From Litorilinea aerophila (GTDB taxonomy: Bacteria > Chloroflexota > Anaerolineae > Caldilineales > Caldilineaceae), in assembly GCF_006569185.2 (NCBI RefSeq), contig NZ_VIGC02000017.1, positions 1 to 64,000 on the forward strand: a stretch of 64,000 nt of DNA. Reading direction: 5' to 3'. A program made the position numbers and the translations under genes. Positions 20,801-35,800 of the stretch are shown here, piece by piece. Under the pieces are notes generated by a model. The model had not been told where the DNA came from, searched no databases, and saw nothing but the letters and a program-made list of their open reading frames with translations. Numbering within the stretch: the first letter of the stretch is position 1; every line of letters begins with the position of its first letter.

Positions 20801-23800
20801 TCCGCATCGCCCTGGTTGTTGTCCGGCGAGCCGTCGGGAGTGCTGCTGCCCACTTCCCCGGTGAACTCCACGCTGGTGCCGGGCACCACATCTGGATCCA
20901 CATCCACCCGCAGGGTCATCTCCCGGGACGCCCCTGGGGGCAGCGGGTCGGGGGTGGTGAGGCGGAACAGGCCGCCGCCCAGATCGGTGGCCGTCCAGCC
21001 GGCAGGCAGGGTGGCGGTGTTGAAGGCCGTGCCTGGCGGCAGGGTCACGGTCACCACCACACCGGCCGCGTCCGACGGGCCATGGTTGACCACGGTGAGG
21101 GTCACGGTCGCCTGCTCGCCGGCGTTGACCGTGGGCGTGGAGCCGATCACCAGGGACAGGTCGGCCCTCGGCGCCAGGGGCGTGGCCAGCACCGCACTGT
21201 TGTTCGCCTGGTCCGGATCGGACGTGGCGCTGGCGACACTGGCCATGTTGGTCAGGGTACCCGTGAGGGTCGGCGCCAACTGCCCAACGATGGTGATGAC
21301 CGCGTCCGGGATCCCACCGGGCAGGCCATTGGGCGCGGCCGGCAGGGTACCCAGGTTGCACGGCAGGGCAGTGCAGCCACCCACGCTGCTGCTCACGCTG
21401 GTGGTGCTGAAGCCCATGGGCAGCAGATCGTTGACCACCACCTGGGCTGCATCCGACGGGCCGGTGTTGTAGACATAGAGCCGATAGGTCAGAGTTTCGC
21501 CGGGTACAGCCGCGCCATCGGCATGGCCGCTCTCCGCCACCTTGACGATGGAAAGGTCGGCCAGGGTCGTCACCGTGGAGGTGAATAGATCCTGGCTGTT
21601 GGCCGGGTTGGGGTCGGGGTTATCGGCGAAAATTTCCGCCAGGTTGGTGATGATGGTTCCGGCGGCCAGGGAAGCATCCACCTGGGCCACCACCGTCACC
21701 GTGATGACCGCGCCCACCTCCACCGTGCCAAACTGGCAGAGCACGCCGTAGAGGTCGGGCAGGCAGAGCCCCTGGGTGCTGCTGGCGGCGTTGCTGCCGG
21801 CCAGGGTGACCCCTTCGGGCAGGGTATCCTTCAGATCCACGTCCGTGGCAATGGCCGGGCCATTGTTGGTCACCAGAATGGTGTAAGTCACCTGACCGCC
21901 GGCCGTCACCACGGCATCGCCCACCTTGTGGACGGCCAGATCCGCCGGCGGGGCGAAGGTCTGCTGGACGGTGTTGGTCACCAGATCGCTGACCGGCAGG
22001 GCGTTATCGGCATCCGCGGTGGCCGTGTTGGTCAGGACAGTGCCGCTGATGACGTCATTGGGCGCCAGCACCGTGACCAGGATTTCGTAGCGCTGGTTCA
22101 CGCCCAGGTCGCCGGCCATGCAGGTGATCAGCCCGCCCTGGGCGCTCCCGTCGTGCAGGCAGTCCACGCCGGCGGCCTGATAGGTGACGCTGGGCGGCAG
22201 GGTGTCGGTGATGACCAGGTTCTTGGCCACCGACGGCCCGGTATTCGTCACCGTCAGCCGGTAGAAGATGGTTTCGCCGCCGGCCACAGTGGGATTCAGC
22301 GTGGCCTTGTCCAGCTCCAGGTTGGCCAGGCTCTGGATGGTCGTCGTGACAGAGGCCTGGTTGTTCTGGAGGTTGGGATCGGCCACCAGGCCGTCCACAG
22401 TGGCCGTGTTGGTCAGGATCGCCCCATCCTCCACATCGGCGTCCACCGAGGCCACGATGGTGACAGTGATGATTTCACCGGTGAGGCTATAGACGCCCAC
22501 ATTGCCGATGGAACAGCCCACCCCCTGGGAACAGGTCCCCTTGCCGGGCTGGATGCTAGACGTGCTGTCCGCGCTGACATAGGTGAGCCCGGAGGGCAGG
22601 ATGTCCTCCACGAAGACGCCTTGGGCCAGGGATGGACCCAGGTTGGTGATGACCAGGGTATAGGTCACCAGGTCCAGACCGGCTGTGGCGGTCATGGGGC
22701 CGGTCTTGGCGATGGCCAGGTCCGAATTGCCCACCACCATCGTTTCTACCACGGCGCTGTTGTTATTGGGGTTGGGATCCAGGGTGCCGCTGCTTTGGGC
22801 CGTGGCCTGGTTGACCAACTGGGTGCCGATGGTGGTGCCGGCCGCCACCATACCCACCACCGTGATGCGGACGCTGTTGGTAATGCCGACGGCCACGTTA
22901 CCCAGGGGACAGACCAGGCGCGGACTGCCAGAGCCGGTCACCAGGGTACAGGAAGCGCCGTTGGAGACGGTCACAGCCAGGCTGCCCGTCACGATGGCGC
23001 TGGGCAGGGTGTCGGTCAGGGTCACGTTGAGGGCCTCGGACGGCCCCAGGTTGTTGACCACCACGGTATAGGTCAGGGTCGTGCCCGCGATGACCTGCTC
23101 TGGGCCAGACTTGGAGACGCTGAGATCGGTGCCCGAACGCACGGTGGTGGTGGCCACGTCCTGGTTGTCCAGGGTGTTGAGCTCGATGGAGCCGCTGGTC
23201 ACAGTCACCGTGTTGGTCACCACCAGGTTGTCCGGCAGGCCGCTGTTGACCGAGGCGATGATCTCGATCAACTGGGAGGAGCCAGCCGGCAGGGATGGAA
23301 TGGTGCAGGTGACGACGGAGCCGCTACTGGTGCAGTTGAAGCCCAGGGTGGCCTGGACAAAGGTGGTGTTGCTGTCCAGGGTATCGGTGATCACCACGTC
23401 AAAGGCGTCGGACGGCCCCGCGTTTTCCACCAGCAGCTGATAGCGGATGGTGCCTCCGATGGTGGCCGGATCGGGGAAGTCCTGCTTGGTCACCTTCAGG
23501 TCTACCACCTCCGCCACGGTGGTGGCCGTCGAAGCCTGGATCGGCACCGGCGGGTCCAACTGCTCGGAGAGGACGCTGGCCGTGTTGGTGAACACATAGC
23601 CGGCCCGCAGATCGGCATCCACGTCCACCACGATGGTGACCGTCACGACTTCATTGACGGCCAGGGTCCCCAGGAGACAGATGATGCCGCTGTCGCAGAC
23701 CCCACCGTTGCTGGCCGTCACCGAGACCAGGCTGGTGCGGTCGGGGATGGTGTCGATCACCCGGACATCGGTGGCGGACGACGGGCCGTGGTTGGTGATG

Positions 23801-26800
23801 ACGATGGTATAGGTCAGGAGTTCACCGGCGATCACCGGATTGGGTGCGCTCGCCTTGGTGACGCTGAGGGCCGCCACGGCCAGCACCTCGGTGTCCGCCT
23901 CGGCCACATTGTTGTCCGGGTCAGGATCGGGGGTGCTGCTGTCTACCTCCGCCTGGTTGACCAGGCTCAGTGCAAGCGGCGCGTCGGCAGCCACATCCAC
24001 CAGGATGGTGAAGACCTGGGTCGCGTTCACCGGCAGGGGATCGGTGGTCGCCACACAGACCACCACACCGGAGCCGGGCGCCGTCTCGCTACAGGCGTTG
24101 GAGGCCGACCGGAAGCTGGTGCCAAAGGGCAAGGAATCGGTGACAACCACCTGTTCGGCGGGAGTCGGCCCCCGGTTGGTCACCGTGAGGGTGTAGAGCA
24201 GGGTCTCACCGGCCGTGGCCGGATCGGGCCAATCCGCCTTGGTCAACACCAGGTCCGCCAGGGCAGACACCGCAACCACCGCGCTGTCCACCTGGTCGTC
24301 GCCGGGGTTGGCCAGCGGCGTGGTGGTGGTCACCGACGCGGTGTTGGTGACCAGGCCCGTGGCCCAACTGGCCAGGGTACCCACCACCTGGATGGTGGCC
24401 GAGCCACCGGCGGCCAGGTCGCCCAGAGAGCAGGGGAAGCCGGAACAGCCGCCCACGCTACTGCTGACGCTGGGGTTCTGGAGCTCCGCAGGCAACACGT
24501 CGGTAACCACCACGTTGCGCGCCGTGCTGGGACCGGTGTTGGTCACCACGATGTGGTAGAAGACCAGACCCCCCGGATCGGCCACGGGCGGGGTCACCGA
24601 CTTGTCCAGGTAGAGGGAAGCCTGGGCGGTGACAGTCGTGGTGGTACTCGAGGTGTTGTTGTCCGGATTCACGTCGGTGTTGTTGCTGCTCACCTGGGCT
24701 GTGTTCACCAGGTTGCCGGTCACATCGCCGGCCACCAGCACCGAAACGCCCAAGGTGATGGTGCCTCCAGCCGCCAGGTCGCCCAGGTCACAGGTGATTC
24801 CTGCGTTGCAGGTCCCCTGGCTGGTGGAGACGGACATCACGGTCACGCCGTTGGGCAGGGCATCCACCAGCTGGACGCTGCTGGCCACGGCGGGCCCATG
24901 GTTGGTGATCAGAATGGTATAGGCCAGGACGTTGCCGGCCAGGGCGGTGGCCGGCCCACTCTTGGCCACGGCCAGGTCCACGGCCCCACCCGCCGGCTGG
25001 CGCACGGTGGCCGTCACGCTGTCGGTGGCCGTGATGCCGCCGCTAGCCGCGACCAACACCTGGTTAAGGAGCTCCAGGCCGTCGGCCGCCTCTTCGTCCA
25101 CCCGAACCTGCAGCAGGTAAGTGGCGCTGGCCCCCGGGTTCAGGTCGCCCACGGCACAGGTGACCAGGCTGCCGCTTACACTGCAGCCCTCACTGGCGCC
25201 GGCAAAGGTGACGCTCACCGGCAGCGTATCCGTCAGCGCCACATCCCGGGCCAGCGACGGCCCCTGGTTGACCACCTCAATCTCGTAGAAGAGGACCTCG
25301 CCGGCGTTAACCGGGCTGTTCAGAGCCACCTTGGTCACCCGCAGATCCACCTGGGTGGCCACGATCACAGGATGGCTGGCCACGTTGTTGTCCGCCACCG
25401 GATCGGTGGAATCACTGAAGACGGTGACCCCATTGGTCAACACGGTGCCCGGGGCCAGGTCGGCGTCGGCCCGGGCCACCAGGGTCACGGTCACCTGTTC
25501 GCCCACGGCTACGGCCCCCACCTGGCAGATGCCGGCGACACAGCTGCTGAGGCCGCTGCCGGTGCGGGTTACTGTCGCCGACTGATAGACCAGGCCCGTG
25601 GGCAGGGCATCCTGGATCTCCACGCCCTGGGCCTGGGACGGACCCAGGTTGGTCACCACCAGCGTAAAGGTGAGCAACGAACCCGCAGTGGCAGTCACCG
25701 GCCCGGTCTTGCTTACCGCCAGATCGGCCAGGGCCAGCACAGTGGTGTCGGCGTTGTCCTGGTTGTTGGCCAGGTTGCTGTCACCGGTGAAGCTGCCCAC
25801 CTGCCCGTCAAACTGGATGCTGGTGCCCGGCTCCACGGTGGTCACCGTGGTCACCAGGGCCGTGATGACCACCTGGGCACCCGCAGGCACGTTGCCCAGG
25901 GAGCGGGTGTAAATGCCGCCGCCCACAGGGGTCCAGCCGGCCGGGGCACTCACCTCCGGCGGGAAGGTCGCCGTGACCACCGCGCCCTCTGCCACCGAGG
26001 GGCCATTGTTGGTCACCGTGTAGGTGACCAGCACCGTCTCGCCCGCGTAGACCGTGGGGGTACTGGTCACATCCAGGGCCAGGTCTGCCACGGTCTGCAC
26101 GGTGGTGGTCGCCGTGCTGGAGACGCCCACCGGATCTGCCTGGCTGGTGGCGGTGGCCACGTTCACCAGGTCTCCCGTGGCCGCCGCGGCCACGGTCCCA
26201 TTGACCAGGATGAGCGCGCTGGCGCCAGGTGCCAGGGTGCCCACCACACAGGTCACCGTGCCGCTGCTTACGCTGCAGCTCCCCTGGCTGGAAGAGGCAT
26301 AGGCGTTGATGATGCCGGCCGGTAGGGGATCGCTGACCACCACGCCCGTGGCGTGGGAGGGGCCGGTGTTGCTCACCACAATCTGGTAGGCGATGCCCTG
26401 GTTGGGCGTCACCGTGGCCGGCCCCAGCTTCAGCACCCGCAGGTCATCGTCCACGGTGACGGTGACCCCGGCACTGGCCTGGTTGTTGTCCGGGTTGCTG
26501 TCCGGGTTGGAGGACGCCACCCGGGCCACATTCAGCAACGGTGTGGTCTGGTCACCCCGGACCCGGGCCACCAGGACCACGGTGGCCGTTCCGTTCACAG
26601 CCAGATCGCCCAGCAGACAGGTAACGCCGGCGTTGCAGGTCCCCTGGCTGGCGGAGATCGCCTCCAGCACCACTCCTTCCAGGGGCAGGGCGTCCACCAC
26701 CTGCACGTTGCTGGCCGCAGCCGGCCCCAGGTTGGTGATGGTCAGGGTAAAGGTGACCCGCTCCCCGGCCACCACGGTGGAGGGCGTAGCTGCCTTGGCG

Positions 26801-29800
26801 ATGGCCAGGTCCGTGGCCGCCAGGTCGCTGCCCGCAGCCACCGTCTGCTCGCTGGCGCTGTTGTTGGCCCCGTTGGGATCGGGGGTGCTGCTGCCCACGG
26901 CGACGCTATTGTTCAGGGTGGTGGTGGTCGTCAGGCTGGCATCCACCCGGCCCTCCACCAGCACCGTCCGCACGGCACCGGGCAACAGGGTACCCAGGAG
27001 ACAGGTCACCACGCCGCCGCTTTCGCTACAGCCGGGCGACGCGCCCACGTAGTCCAGATTGGCGTCCAACGTATCGGTGATCACCACGCCGTAGGCCGTC
27101 GAGGGGCCGGTATTGCTCACCACGATCTGATAGAGCAGCGTCTCGCCGATGCGGACAGGATCGGGCAGATCCCGCTTGGCCACCGAGAGGTCGGCTGCAC
27201 GGCTCACCGGCGTGCTCACGTCGGTGAGGTTATTGCTGGTGTCGGGATCCTGCTGGTCGGCAGAGACATGGGCGCTGTTGGTCAGGGTAGCCCCCTGGTA
27301 GGAGGCGTCTACGGCCAACGTGGCGGTCACCAGGGCCGTGGTGCCGCTGAAGAGGGTGCCCAGATGGCAGGCACCGCCCAGGCTGCAGAACTCGTTGCTG
27401 GCGTCCGGATTGTGGGCCACCAGGGAGAGCACCTGGGTGCCCGCCGGCACCAGCTCCAGCACTTCCACGTTGGTAGCAGCCGACGGACCCAGGTTGGTCA
27501 CCACCAGGGTGTAGGTGATGGTCTCGCCTGCGGTCACGCTGCCCTGACCCGTCAACTTGGTGATGGCCAGGTCCGCCTGGGTGCCCACCCCCTGCACCGT
27601 GCTGGTCACCGTTGCCGTGTTGGCAGGCGACGGATCCGGGGTGCTGGACTGGGCCGTGACCGTGTTCGTCAGGATGCTGCCGGCCTCGGCAGCCTGGCTG
27701 ACCGTGACCGCGATGAGGAAGCTGCGGGACGCCCCGGCCGCCAGGGTGCCGACCGTACACACGGCCTCGCTCCCCACCAGGCTGCATCCACTGCTGCCAC
27801 CGCTCCAGCTCACACCGGCGGGCAGGGTGTCGGTCACCACCACATTCTGGGCGTCCGACGGCCCCAGATTGGTCACCACCAGCTCATAGAGCTGGCCACC
27901 CCCTGGCGCCACCGGCTCGTAGAGGGCCACCTTGTTGACGGTGATATCCGCCTGCTGGGTGACCGTGGTGGTGACGGCCGCACTGTTGGCCACCGGATCG
28001 TCCGGGTCATCCGGCGTGAAGACGCCGGCCACATTCACCAGCCCGGCCGCCAACACGTCGCTGCCCACCCGGGCGGTCACGGTGATGACCCGACTCTCGC
28101 CGGCCATCAGGGTGCCGAACTGGCAGACCGTCCCGCCACAGATGCCGCCGCCGCTGGCCTGGATGTCCACCAGGCTCATACCCACGGGCAACTCATCCTT
28201 CACATCCACCGAGCGGGCCAACCCAGGACCGGTGTTGGTGATGACGATGACGTACGTCACCAGCTCCCCGGCCACCACCGCCCCGGCCGGCGCCAACTGC
28301 TCCTTGGTGATGGTCAGGTCGGCCTGGGCAATGATGCTGGTATCCGCGCTGTCGCTGTCGTTCAAGGGGTTGGGGTCGGGCGTGCTGCTGCCCACGGTCA
28401 CCTGGTTCTCCAGGCTGCTGCCCGGCGCCACGTCGCTGGCCACCGTTGCGGTCACCAACACCGTCTCGGTGGCGCCAGCCGCCAGGGTGCCGAAGGAACA
28501 GACGATGGTGCTCCCCGACCCTGTGCAGATGCCCCCAGGGGTCACCGCGACCAGGGTCAGGCCTGCCGGCAGGGTGTCGGTCACCACCACGCCCTGGGCG
28601 TCGGCCGGCCCGCTGTTGTGGAGCTGCACCGTGTAGGTCACCGTGTCTCCGGGGGCGGCCGTGGCCGTACCACTCTTGACCACACCCAGATCCGCTTCGG
28701 TAACCAGAGCGGGATTCACCACGGCGCTGCCGCTGGAGCCGGGCGTGGTGGAGGTCACCTGGGCCGTGTTGGCCAGGGCACCGCTGCCGCTGACGTCGCT
28801 GGCCACCGTACCCATGATCTGGAGGGTGGCCGAACCACCGGCCGGCAGGGTCCCCAGGTTGCAGGGCAGGCCATTGCAGCCCCCCTGGCTGGCCAGCACC
28901 AGGGAGAGCTGGAAGCCGGCCGGCAGAGTATCGGAGACGGTCACGTTGTGGGCGTCGGCCGGCCCGGTGTTGGTAACCACGATGTAGTAGGTCAGCTCCT
29001 CGCCGGGAACGGCCGGATCCGGCACGGCCCACTTGGACAGCGCCAGATTGGCCTGGGCCACCACGGTCACCGGGGCCTCATCGGTGTTGTTGGCCTGGTT
29101 CAGCTCCGGAGCCGGGCTGCTCACATGGGCCGTGTTGGTGTAGACGCCCGGACTCACCCCGGCCGGAATGGCGAAGACCAGGGTGATGGTGGCCTGTTCG
29201 TTGATGGACATCTCGCCCAGGTCACAGACCCCACCGCTGGCGCAGAGGGCCTCGGACGTGTCCTTGCTGGTGACTGCACTCACCAATTGGAAGTCCCGCG
29301 GATAGGCGTCCACCACCTGCACCGCCGAGGCCGGCGCAGGCCCCAGGTTGGTCACCACCAGGGTATAGGTCACCAGGCCACTGCCGGCCCAGACCACGGC
29401 CGGATCGGCCACTTTGGTCAGGGCCAGGTCCGTGGGTTCGCCCACCGGCTGCAGGTAGGTGGTGGTCTCGGTGTCGTTGAGCCGGCTCTGTCCCACGTCG
29501 ATGGGCGTGGTGGTGGTAACCCAGACGCTGTTGGTGCCTACCGTACCGCTGACCACGCCGGAGTTCACCCGGACATGGATCAGGTAGTCCCGGCTCTCCC
29601 CCACGGCCAGGTCACCGGCCACGCAGGTGACAACGCTGCCCGAGACGGAACATTCGGGGCTGGCGCCTTCGTAGCTCACCTCCCCGGGCAGGGTATCGGT
29701 CACCACCACGTTCTCGGCCAGGGATGGCCCCGTGTTGGTGACCACGATTTCGTAGAAGTAGGTGTCGCCGGCATAGACCGGGTCGGTCAGATCGACTTTA

Positions 29801-32800
29801 TCCACCTGGAGGGCCGTCAGGCCGCTCACGGTGGTGGGCCACTGGGCCACATCGTTGCTCGGGTCGGGATCCGCCGTGTCGCTAAAGCTCTGGGCGGTGT
29901 TGGTGATCAGCCCACGGACATCCGCGCCCACCGACGCGGTGATGACCATGGTGACCACCTGGCCGGGCGACAGATCGTTGAGCTGGCAGATGCCGGCCAC
30001 ACAGCCGCCCTGGCTGGCCGAGCCTTCCACGAAGGTGAGCCCGGCCGGCAGGAAGTCCTTCACATCCACATCACGGCTGGTGCTGGGACCGTTGTTGGTG
30101 AGCACCAGGGTGTAGGTTATCAGTTGGCCCGCCGTGGCCGTGATGGGCCCCGTCTTGTTTAGGGCCAGGTCGGCCTCGGCATACACCTCCGTCTCGAAGG
30201 TGGCCGTGTTGTTGGTCTGGCTGCCGTCGGAGGACTGGATGGTGAATTCGGCCCGGTTGGTCAGGTCCGCGCCGTGGGGCGTATCCGGATCCACCGTGGC
30301 GGTCACCAGGATGGTGGCGGAGACGCCGGCGGGAATGTTACCGATGACGCACTGCACCAGATCGCCGTCCGGGACGGGGGTGATGGTACAGCTGCCCGTT
30401 CCGCCTCCGCCGCCAATCTGGTAGGTGGCGCCGGTGGTATCCACCTGGAAGGGCATGGTATCGGTGACGATGGTCTGAACAGCGGTGAAGGGACCGCTGT
30501 TGGCGACGCTGAGCACGTAGGTGATCACCGAGCCAGCCGTCACGGTGAGGGGGCCGGTCTTGTTGATGCCCACTTCGCTGACCGTGAGCTGCGCGCTGTC
30601 CGAAGTGATGTAGTCATCCACGCCCCCGCTGCTGTCCCGGGTGTCGCCGTAGGGATCGTCGGGCAGGCTGGTCCAGGTGGTGCTGACGATGTTGGTGAAG
30701 AGGGCCCCAGGCTGGGTCTCCGGCGGCACCACCACGTTGTAGCGCAGCCGGATGGGGTTCAGCGCGGTGACGGTGGTGGGGATCACCGTCCAGCGGGCCA
30801 GGAGTTGGGGCAGGTTGTCATCGTCCACCAGGGAAGCTGGCGGCCCGGCGTACTGTTGCCAGGAGTTGGAAATGTAGTTCAAGCCCGCAGGTATCACGTC
30901 GGTCAGCGCCACGTTGTAGGCCGGCACGGTGGAAGTGGTGTGGTGGTAGAGCAGGATCTCGTACGCGGCCACGTCGCCCGGCTGCGCGTTGCCAGGTACA
31001 ACCGATTTCTCCACCACGAGCTGGGGCTCCACCAGGGTCACCGTGACGGGCACGGTGGTGGTCACCTGGGGACTGTCATCCGCGTTGCGGTAGGCCACGG
31101 TGGCCGTGTTCGGCTTCTCATCCCCGTGGTTGCTGGCGGCCACATCCGCCACCACCAGGCGCATGGTCCAGAGGATGGTGGCCGGTGCGCCGGTGGGGTT
31201 GACGATGTCGCCGTCAAAGGCCAGGGTGACCGTGCTGCCGCCGCTGCCATCCCCGCCGCCGGCAGGGACCTGACTGATGGTGTAACCCGGCAGGCTAAAG
31301 GACGGCGAAGTGGTCAGGGAGAGGAAGCTGGTGGGCGAAATGTAACGCAGGCCGGCCGGGATGGTATCGGTGATGGCCGGGTTCAACTGGGTGAGGCCGG
31401 TGGGCACGGTGATGTAGATGGTGTACGTGATGGCCTCGCCGATGGTGTAGTCCCGGTCGTCCCACAACACCTTGGCGATGGTCACGTCGGCCGTCCGGGC
31501 GGTGGCCTGGGTGTCGTCTCGATAGTCGTTGATGCCGCCGCTGCCATCCCGTTCATTCGGATTGGGGCCGGGCAGGCTGGTGTAACTGACCACGGCCGTG
31601 TTGGTCAGGAGGGAGCTGGGCTCTGCGTCGCCGTCGATGCTCACTACGTAGGTGATGACAATGGTGGGCGAAATGGGCGCGATGCTTGCGTAGGTGACGC
31701 TGATGCGCTGGCCGGTGGTAAAGGTGCTGGCCGGCGGCGGCGACACCTGCAGGCTGTTGGGCACCAGGGTGAACTTGTCCGGAATCTGGTCCACGATCTC
31801 CACATCGTAGGCGGTGGTGCTGCTGGCCGACGTATGGCTGACCGTCACCGTGTAGGTGATGAGGTCGCCGGCCCGGACGGCATTGCCGCCAGCGCTGTGG
31901 CCTTTGGCAATGTTCAACTCCGGCTCAATCACCGTCACCGTGTCCGAGTCGGTGAACTGGTAGGGCTGGCCGTCGTCCAGGTAGGTAAGGTAGGCCTGGT
32001 TGGTCCGGACCTGTCCGTCCACATTGGTGCCGATGTTCTGGACGAAGGAGGTGATCACTGCGGTGATCTGGATCTGGCCCTGGAGGTTGCCCAGGTTCCA
32101 CTGGATGGTGCCGCTGTTGCCCGGGGCGGGCGCCACGTCCGGGCTGTGGACCGTGACCGTGGGCCCGCCGCTGTCGCCGTCTACATCCTGGCGGACCGTC
32201 AGCGCTGCGGCCACGTAGCCCAGCCCTGTGGGCAGGATATCGGTCACCACCACATTGGTGTAGACGTAGTTGCCGAAAAGGGTGGCCGTGATGGTGGACG
32301 TGAGCTCCTCGCCGATGGTGGCCTGCGCCCGATCGTTCTCCTTGTCGAAGATGGCCAGCGCGCTGGCATAGGTGTGGAAGGTGGCGGCATCCTGGAGACA
32401 GCCGCCGTTGTCACATTCACTGTGGATATCCAGGCTCAGACCCAGGTCGGTGGGCGCGGCCACCACCGTGGCCGTGAAGACGGCCTGGAACGTGCCCCCT
32501 GCGGCCAGGGCCGGGATGAACCAGGTGATCACATTGCCCGCGACCACCGGCGTGATGTTTTCACCGCCGCCGCTGCCGGTGGAAACGCCCGCGCTGATTC
32601 CCGTGTAGCCGCTGTCTAACGTCTCGGTGATCAGCACGTTGTAAGCCGTGCCGGTGCCGCTGTTGCGCACGCCGATGGTCCACTGGTAGCTCTGCCCGGC
32701 CTGGACCACCCGGGTGATGGGCGTCTGGAAGGCGCCGCCGGCCAGATCGCCGGCGAACGCCGGCCGCTGGATGGTCAGGGTATTGGCGACCGCCGCCACG

Positions 32801-35800
32801 TCGTCATAGGGATTGCCACACGTATCCTCGTAGCGGATGTCAGCCAGGTGGCCGCCGCTGGTGCCCGGGGTGGCGCAGGTACCAGTCACGCTGGACACAT
32901 TGAAGCGCAGCACGTTGTCGCTGAGCTGATCGATGGCGCTGTACAGCCAGGTCAACACCCCGGTGGCACCGATGGCCGGCTCCACGGTGGGCGTGGGGGT
33001 ATTGCCGCTGGCCAGGCCGGCATAGGCCAGGCCGGCGGGCAGGGTGTAGGTCAACACCACATTCTGCGCGCGAGCCCCGTCGTTGGAAAACCGGATCTCA
33101 ATGGGGCCAGGGCCACACTGGTTCAGGGTGGCATTCTGGGGCGAAACGGTGAAGACCGGCTTGGTGTCGATGGCCGCGGTGGCCGAGACGGGCACCGTCA
33201 GACAGAGGTCCCCACCACAGCTGTAGGACGCCTGGACCAGGTTGGTGTTGTCCGCGGTACAGGCCTGGGCCGCCACCGTGCCGGTGATGAGGAAGGTAAT
33301 GGTGTCGGTGGGCGTGCCGGCCGCGCCCAGGGCATCCCCTCCCTGAAGCTCCCAGTGAAGGACGGTGGGCGAAATGTCCTGACTGCTGGTCAGGGGGGTG
33401 GTTTCGGTCACCGTAAATTGGCTGGGGAGGAAGTCGTCCACGAAGAGGTTCAGCACCCGCTGGGGACCCACGTTCTGGACTTCCACCTCCCAGACCAGGG
33501 TATCGCCGACGCCCGCAAAGGCGGTGTCATCGAAGCCGCTGTTCTCCGTGGCGTTGCGCACCTGCTTGCGCACCACCAGCTCCGGCGCATCGGTAATCAG
33601 CGATTGGCTCTGTTCGCTGAAGGTCAGGGGCAGGTCACACACATCCCGGGCCGTGCCAAAGGAGCGCACCGAGACCAGGGTGCCCCGACAGTCCGTCTGA
33701 ACCCGGAAGCGGATCAGCACCTGCTCGCCGGCGGCCCGCTCGGCCAGGATCTGGTAGGCCTGGGTGTTGGTGGGGTAGGTGGCCACGTCCCAGGTCAGGG
33801 TGTAGACCGTGTCCAGGCCTACCACGTTGCTCAGCACCGTGGGCGTGAAGGGCACGTTGGCCAGCCCGGCCACCACGGCGCCGCTCTCGTCGGTCACGGT
33901 GGCGTAGGCAGAGCCGGTGACAAAGATGGCATTGGTGATCACGTCGGTGATCACCCAGTTGAACTCGGTGGCCTGGGCCGAGGTGTTCTTGACCACCAGT
34001 TCCACCTCGCCCTGCTCACAGAGGGGGAGGTTGGCCGTCTGGTCGTTGCTGCTCAACAGGGACGAGATGGGGGGCAAGAGCTCCACCGTGGCCGTGTCGT
34101 AGTTGGGGAAGCAGGCCCCATCCACCTGGCCACAGCTGCGGGAAAGGCGGATCTCCACCACGTCGGGCAGGAGACAGGTCTGGATGGCAGCTTCCACATC
34201 AAACTGCAGGCGCGTGCCGGCCGGGAGCCCCGGATCGGCCGGGATGGTGAAGGTGATGATGGCCCGGCCGTCGGGCAGGCTCCCCACCTCATACTGGACG
34301 GAATCGATCACGGCCTGGGGGGCCGAGGCGCTGGAGACGGTGAAGGTAACAAAGTCGTGGCCCGCGGGCAGGGTGTTGGTGACCACGATCTGGGTGGCAG
34401 GGATGTTGCCGCTGTTGTTCACATAGAAGCGCCAGGCCACTTCCCGCTCGTTCACGGTGAAGCGGTTGGGCGTGGCAAAGAGGGTCACGTTGGACTGGTT
34501 CAGGAGCGTGCCGCCCACGTCCTGGGAATCCCGCTGGATATCACAGCGGTCCTGATAGCCCAGATCGGCCGTCAGAGGATCGGTGATCCCACAGGAGCGG
34601 AAGAGGGGGAAGCTGATGTTCCCCGGCCCATCCAGGTCCAGGGTGGGCGGGAAGGTGAAGGTCACCACGTTGCCAGCCTGGGTTACGGTGGGCGTGTAGC
34701 CCACGAAGGCGCCCCCCAGGGTGAAGTTGGTGGGCGTCATTACATCCCCCGCGCTGGCGGTGAAGGTCACCACCACATGATCTGTCAGGGTATCCGGGCT
34801 GCCCCCGTCCACCGTCAGGGTGACGGTATTTTCCCGGCAGGCGTTCAGGGCCTCCGGCGACACAGAGACCGTCAGATCGCCCCGCTGCAGGGTGACAAAG
34901 GTCCCCACATAGCCGATATAGTCGTCGTTACAGGCGGGAAGGGGGCTGTCCATGCGGAACTGGGAGAAGAGGAAGGCCGTCTGGCTGGGCTCGTCGTTCA
35001 CGATGGAGCCGGCAGCCGCGGTCACCTGGTAGGTGATGTCGATCTCCGCGCTGGTGCTGAAGGTGCCAATGTTGGAAAAATCGATGACCAGGGGCGGCCC
35101 CAGGGTGATGGTCACATCGCCGGTGCGGTCCACCCCATCCACCAGGACACTGGTGGTGCCCGGCACCACATAGAACGGCGCGTTGAAGGTGCCCGCGCCC
35201 AGGGTATCGGTGTAGATGGCCCCCGTCCAGGTGATGCCGGTGGTGATGGACATGTTGACCGAGATCAACTGGTTGATGTCCGGGCTACAGAGCTCAATGG
35301 GCGCCGCCGATTTGGTAAAGGTGTTGTTGGGGCTGAAGGGATCCTGCACGTAGGTGAGCAGGCTATCGCTGTCGGACAGGTTACACTCGGGGCAGGTAGG
35401 CGAACTGGCCGCCACCGTGTTGAGCACGCTGCCCCCGGCGCCACAGCTAAAGACGCCGCTGTCCGGCACGGTGACGTTCAGGAAGAGCTGCTCGCTGTAG
35501 GGGCCGGTACCGGCAGGCGTCAGCGTCCAGTAGACGGTGTCGCCACTCTGGGTGACCGAGCCGCTGGTGGTCAAAACCGAGTTGAGGATCAACTCGCCGG
35601 GCACCACATCGGTGACAAAAATGGGGCCGCTCAAATTTTCTTGATTGTCGCCGGCTACCGTCACGGTATAGGTGAAAGTATCACCAGAATCAACCACCTG
35701 GGGACCCGACTTGGTCACATTCAGGGTCGGTGAATCCTGGGCCAGGGACTGGCTGGTGGAACCCGGCGTGCCGGATTTCTCCAGAAGCTGGCAGGCATCC

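Noticed and set aside
18496-35733. Very long plus-strand open frames opposite the giant surface gene (1,030, 1,465, 1,269, 781 and 961 residues)
   Set aside because: They mirror the repetitive codons of the DUF11 units, are rich in Gly/His/Arg/Gln without domains, and the minus frame has a signal peptide, SD and clear repeats.
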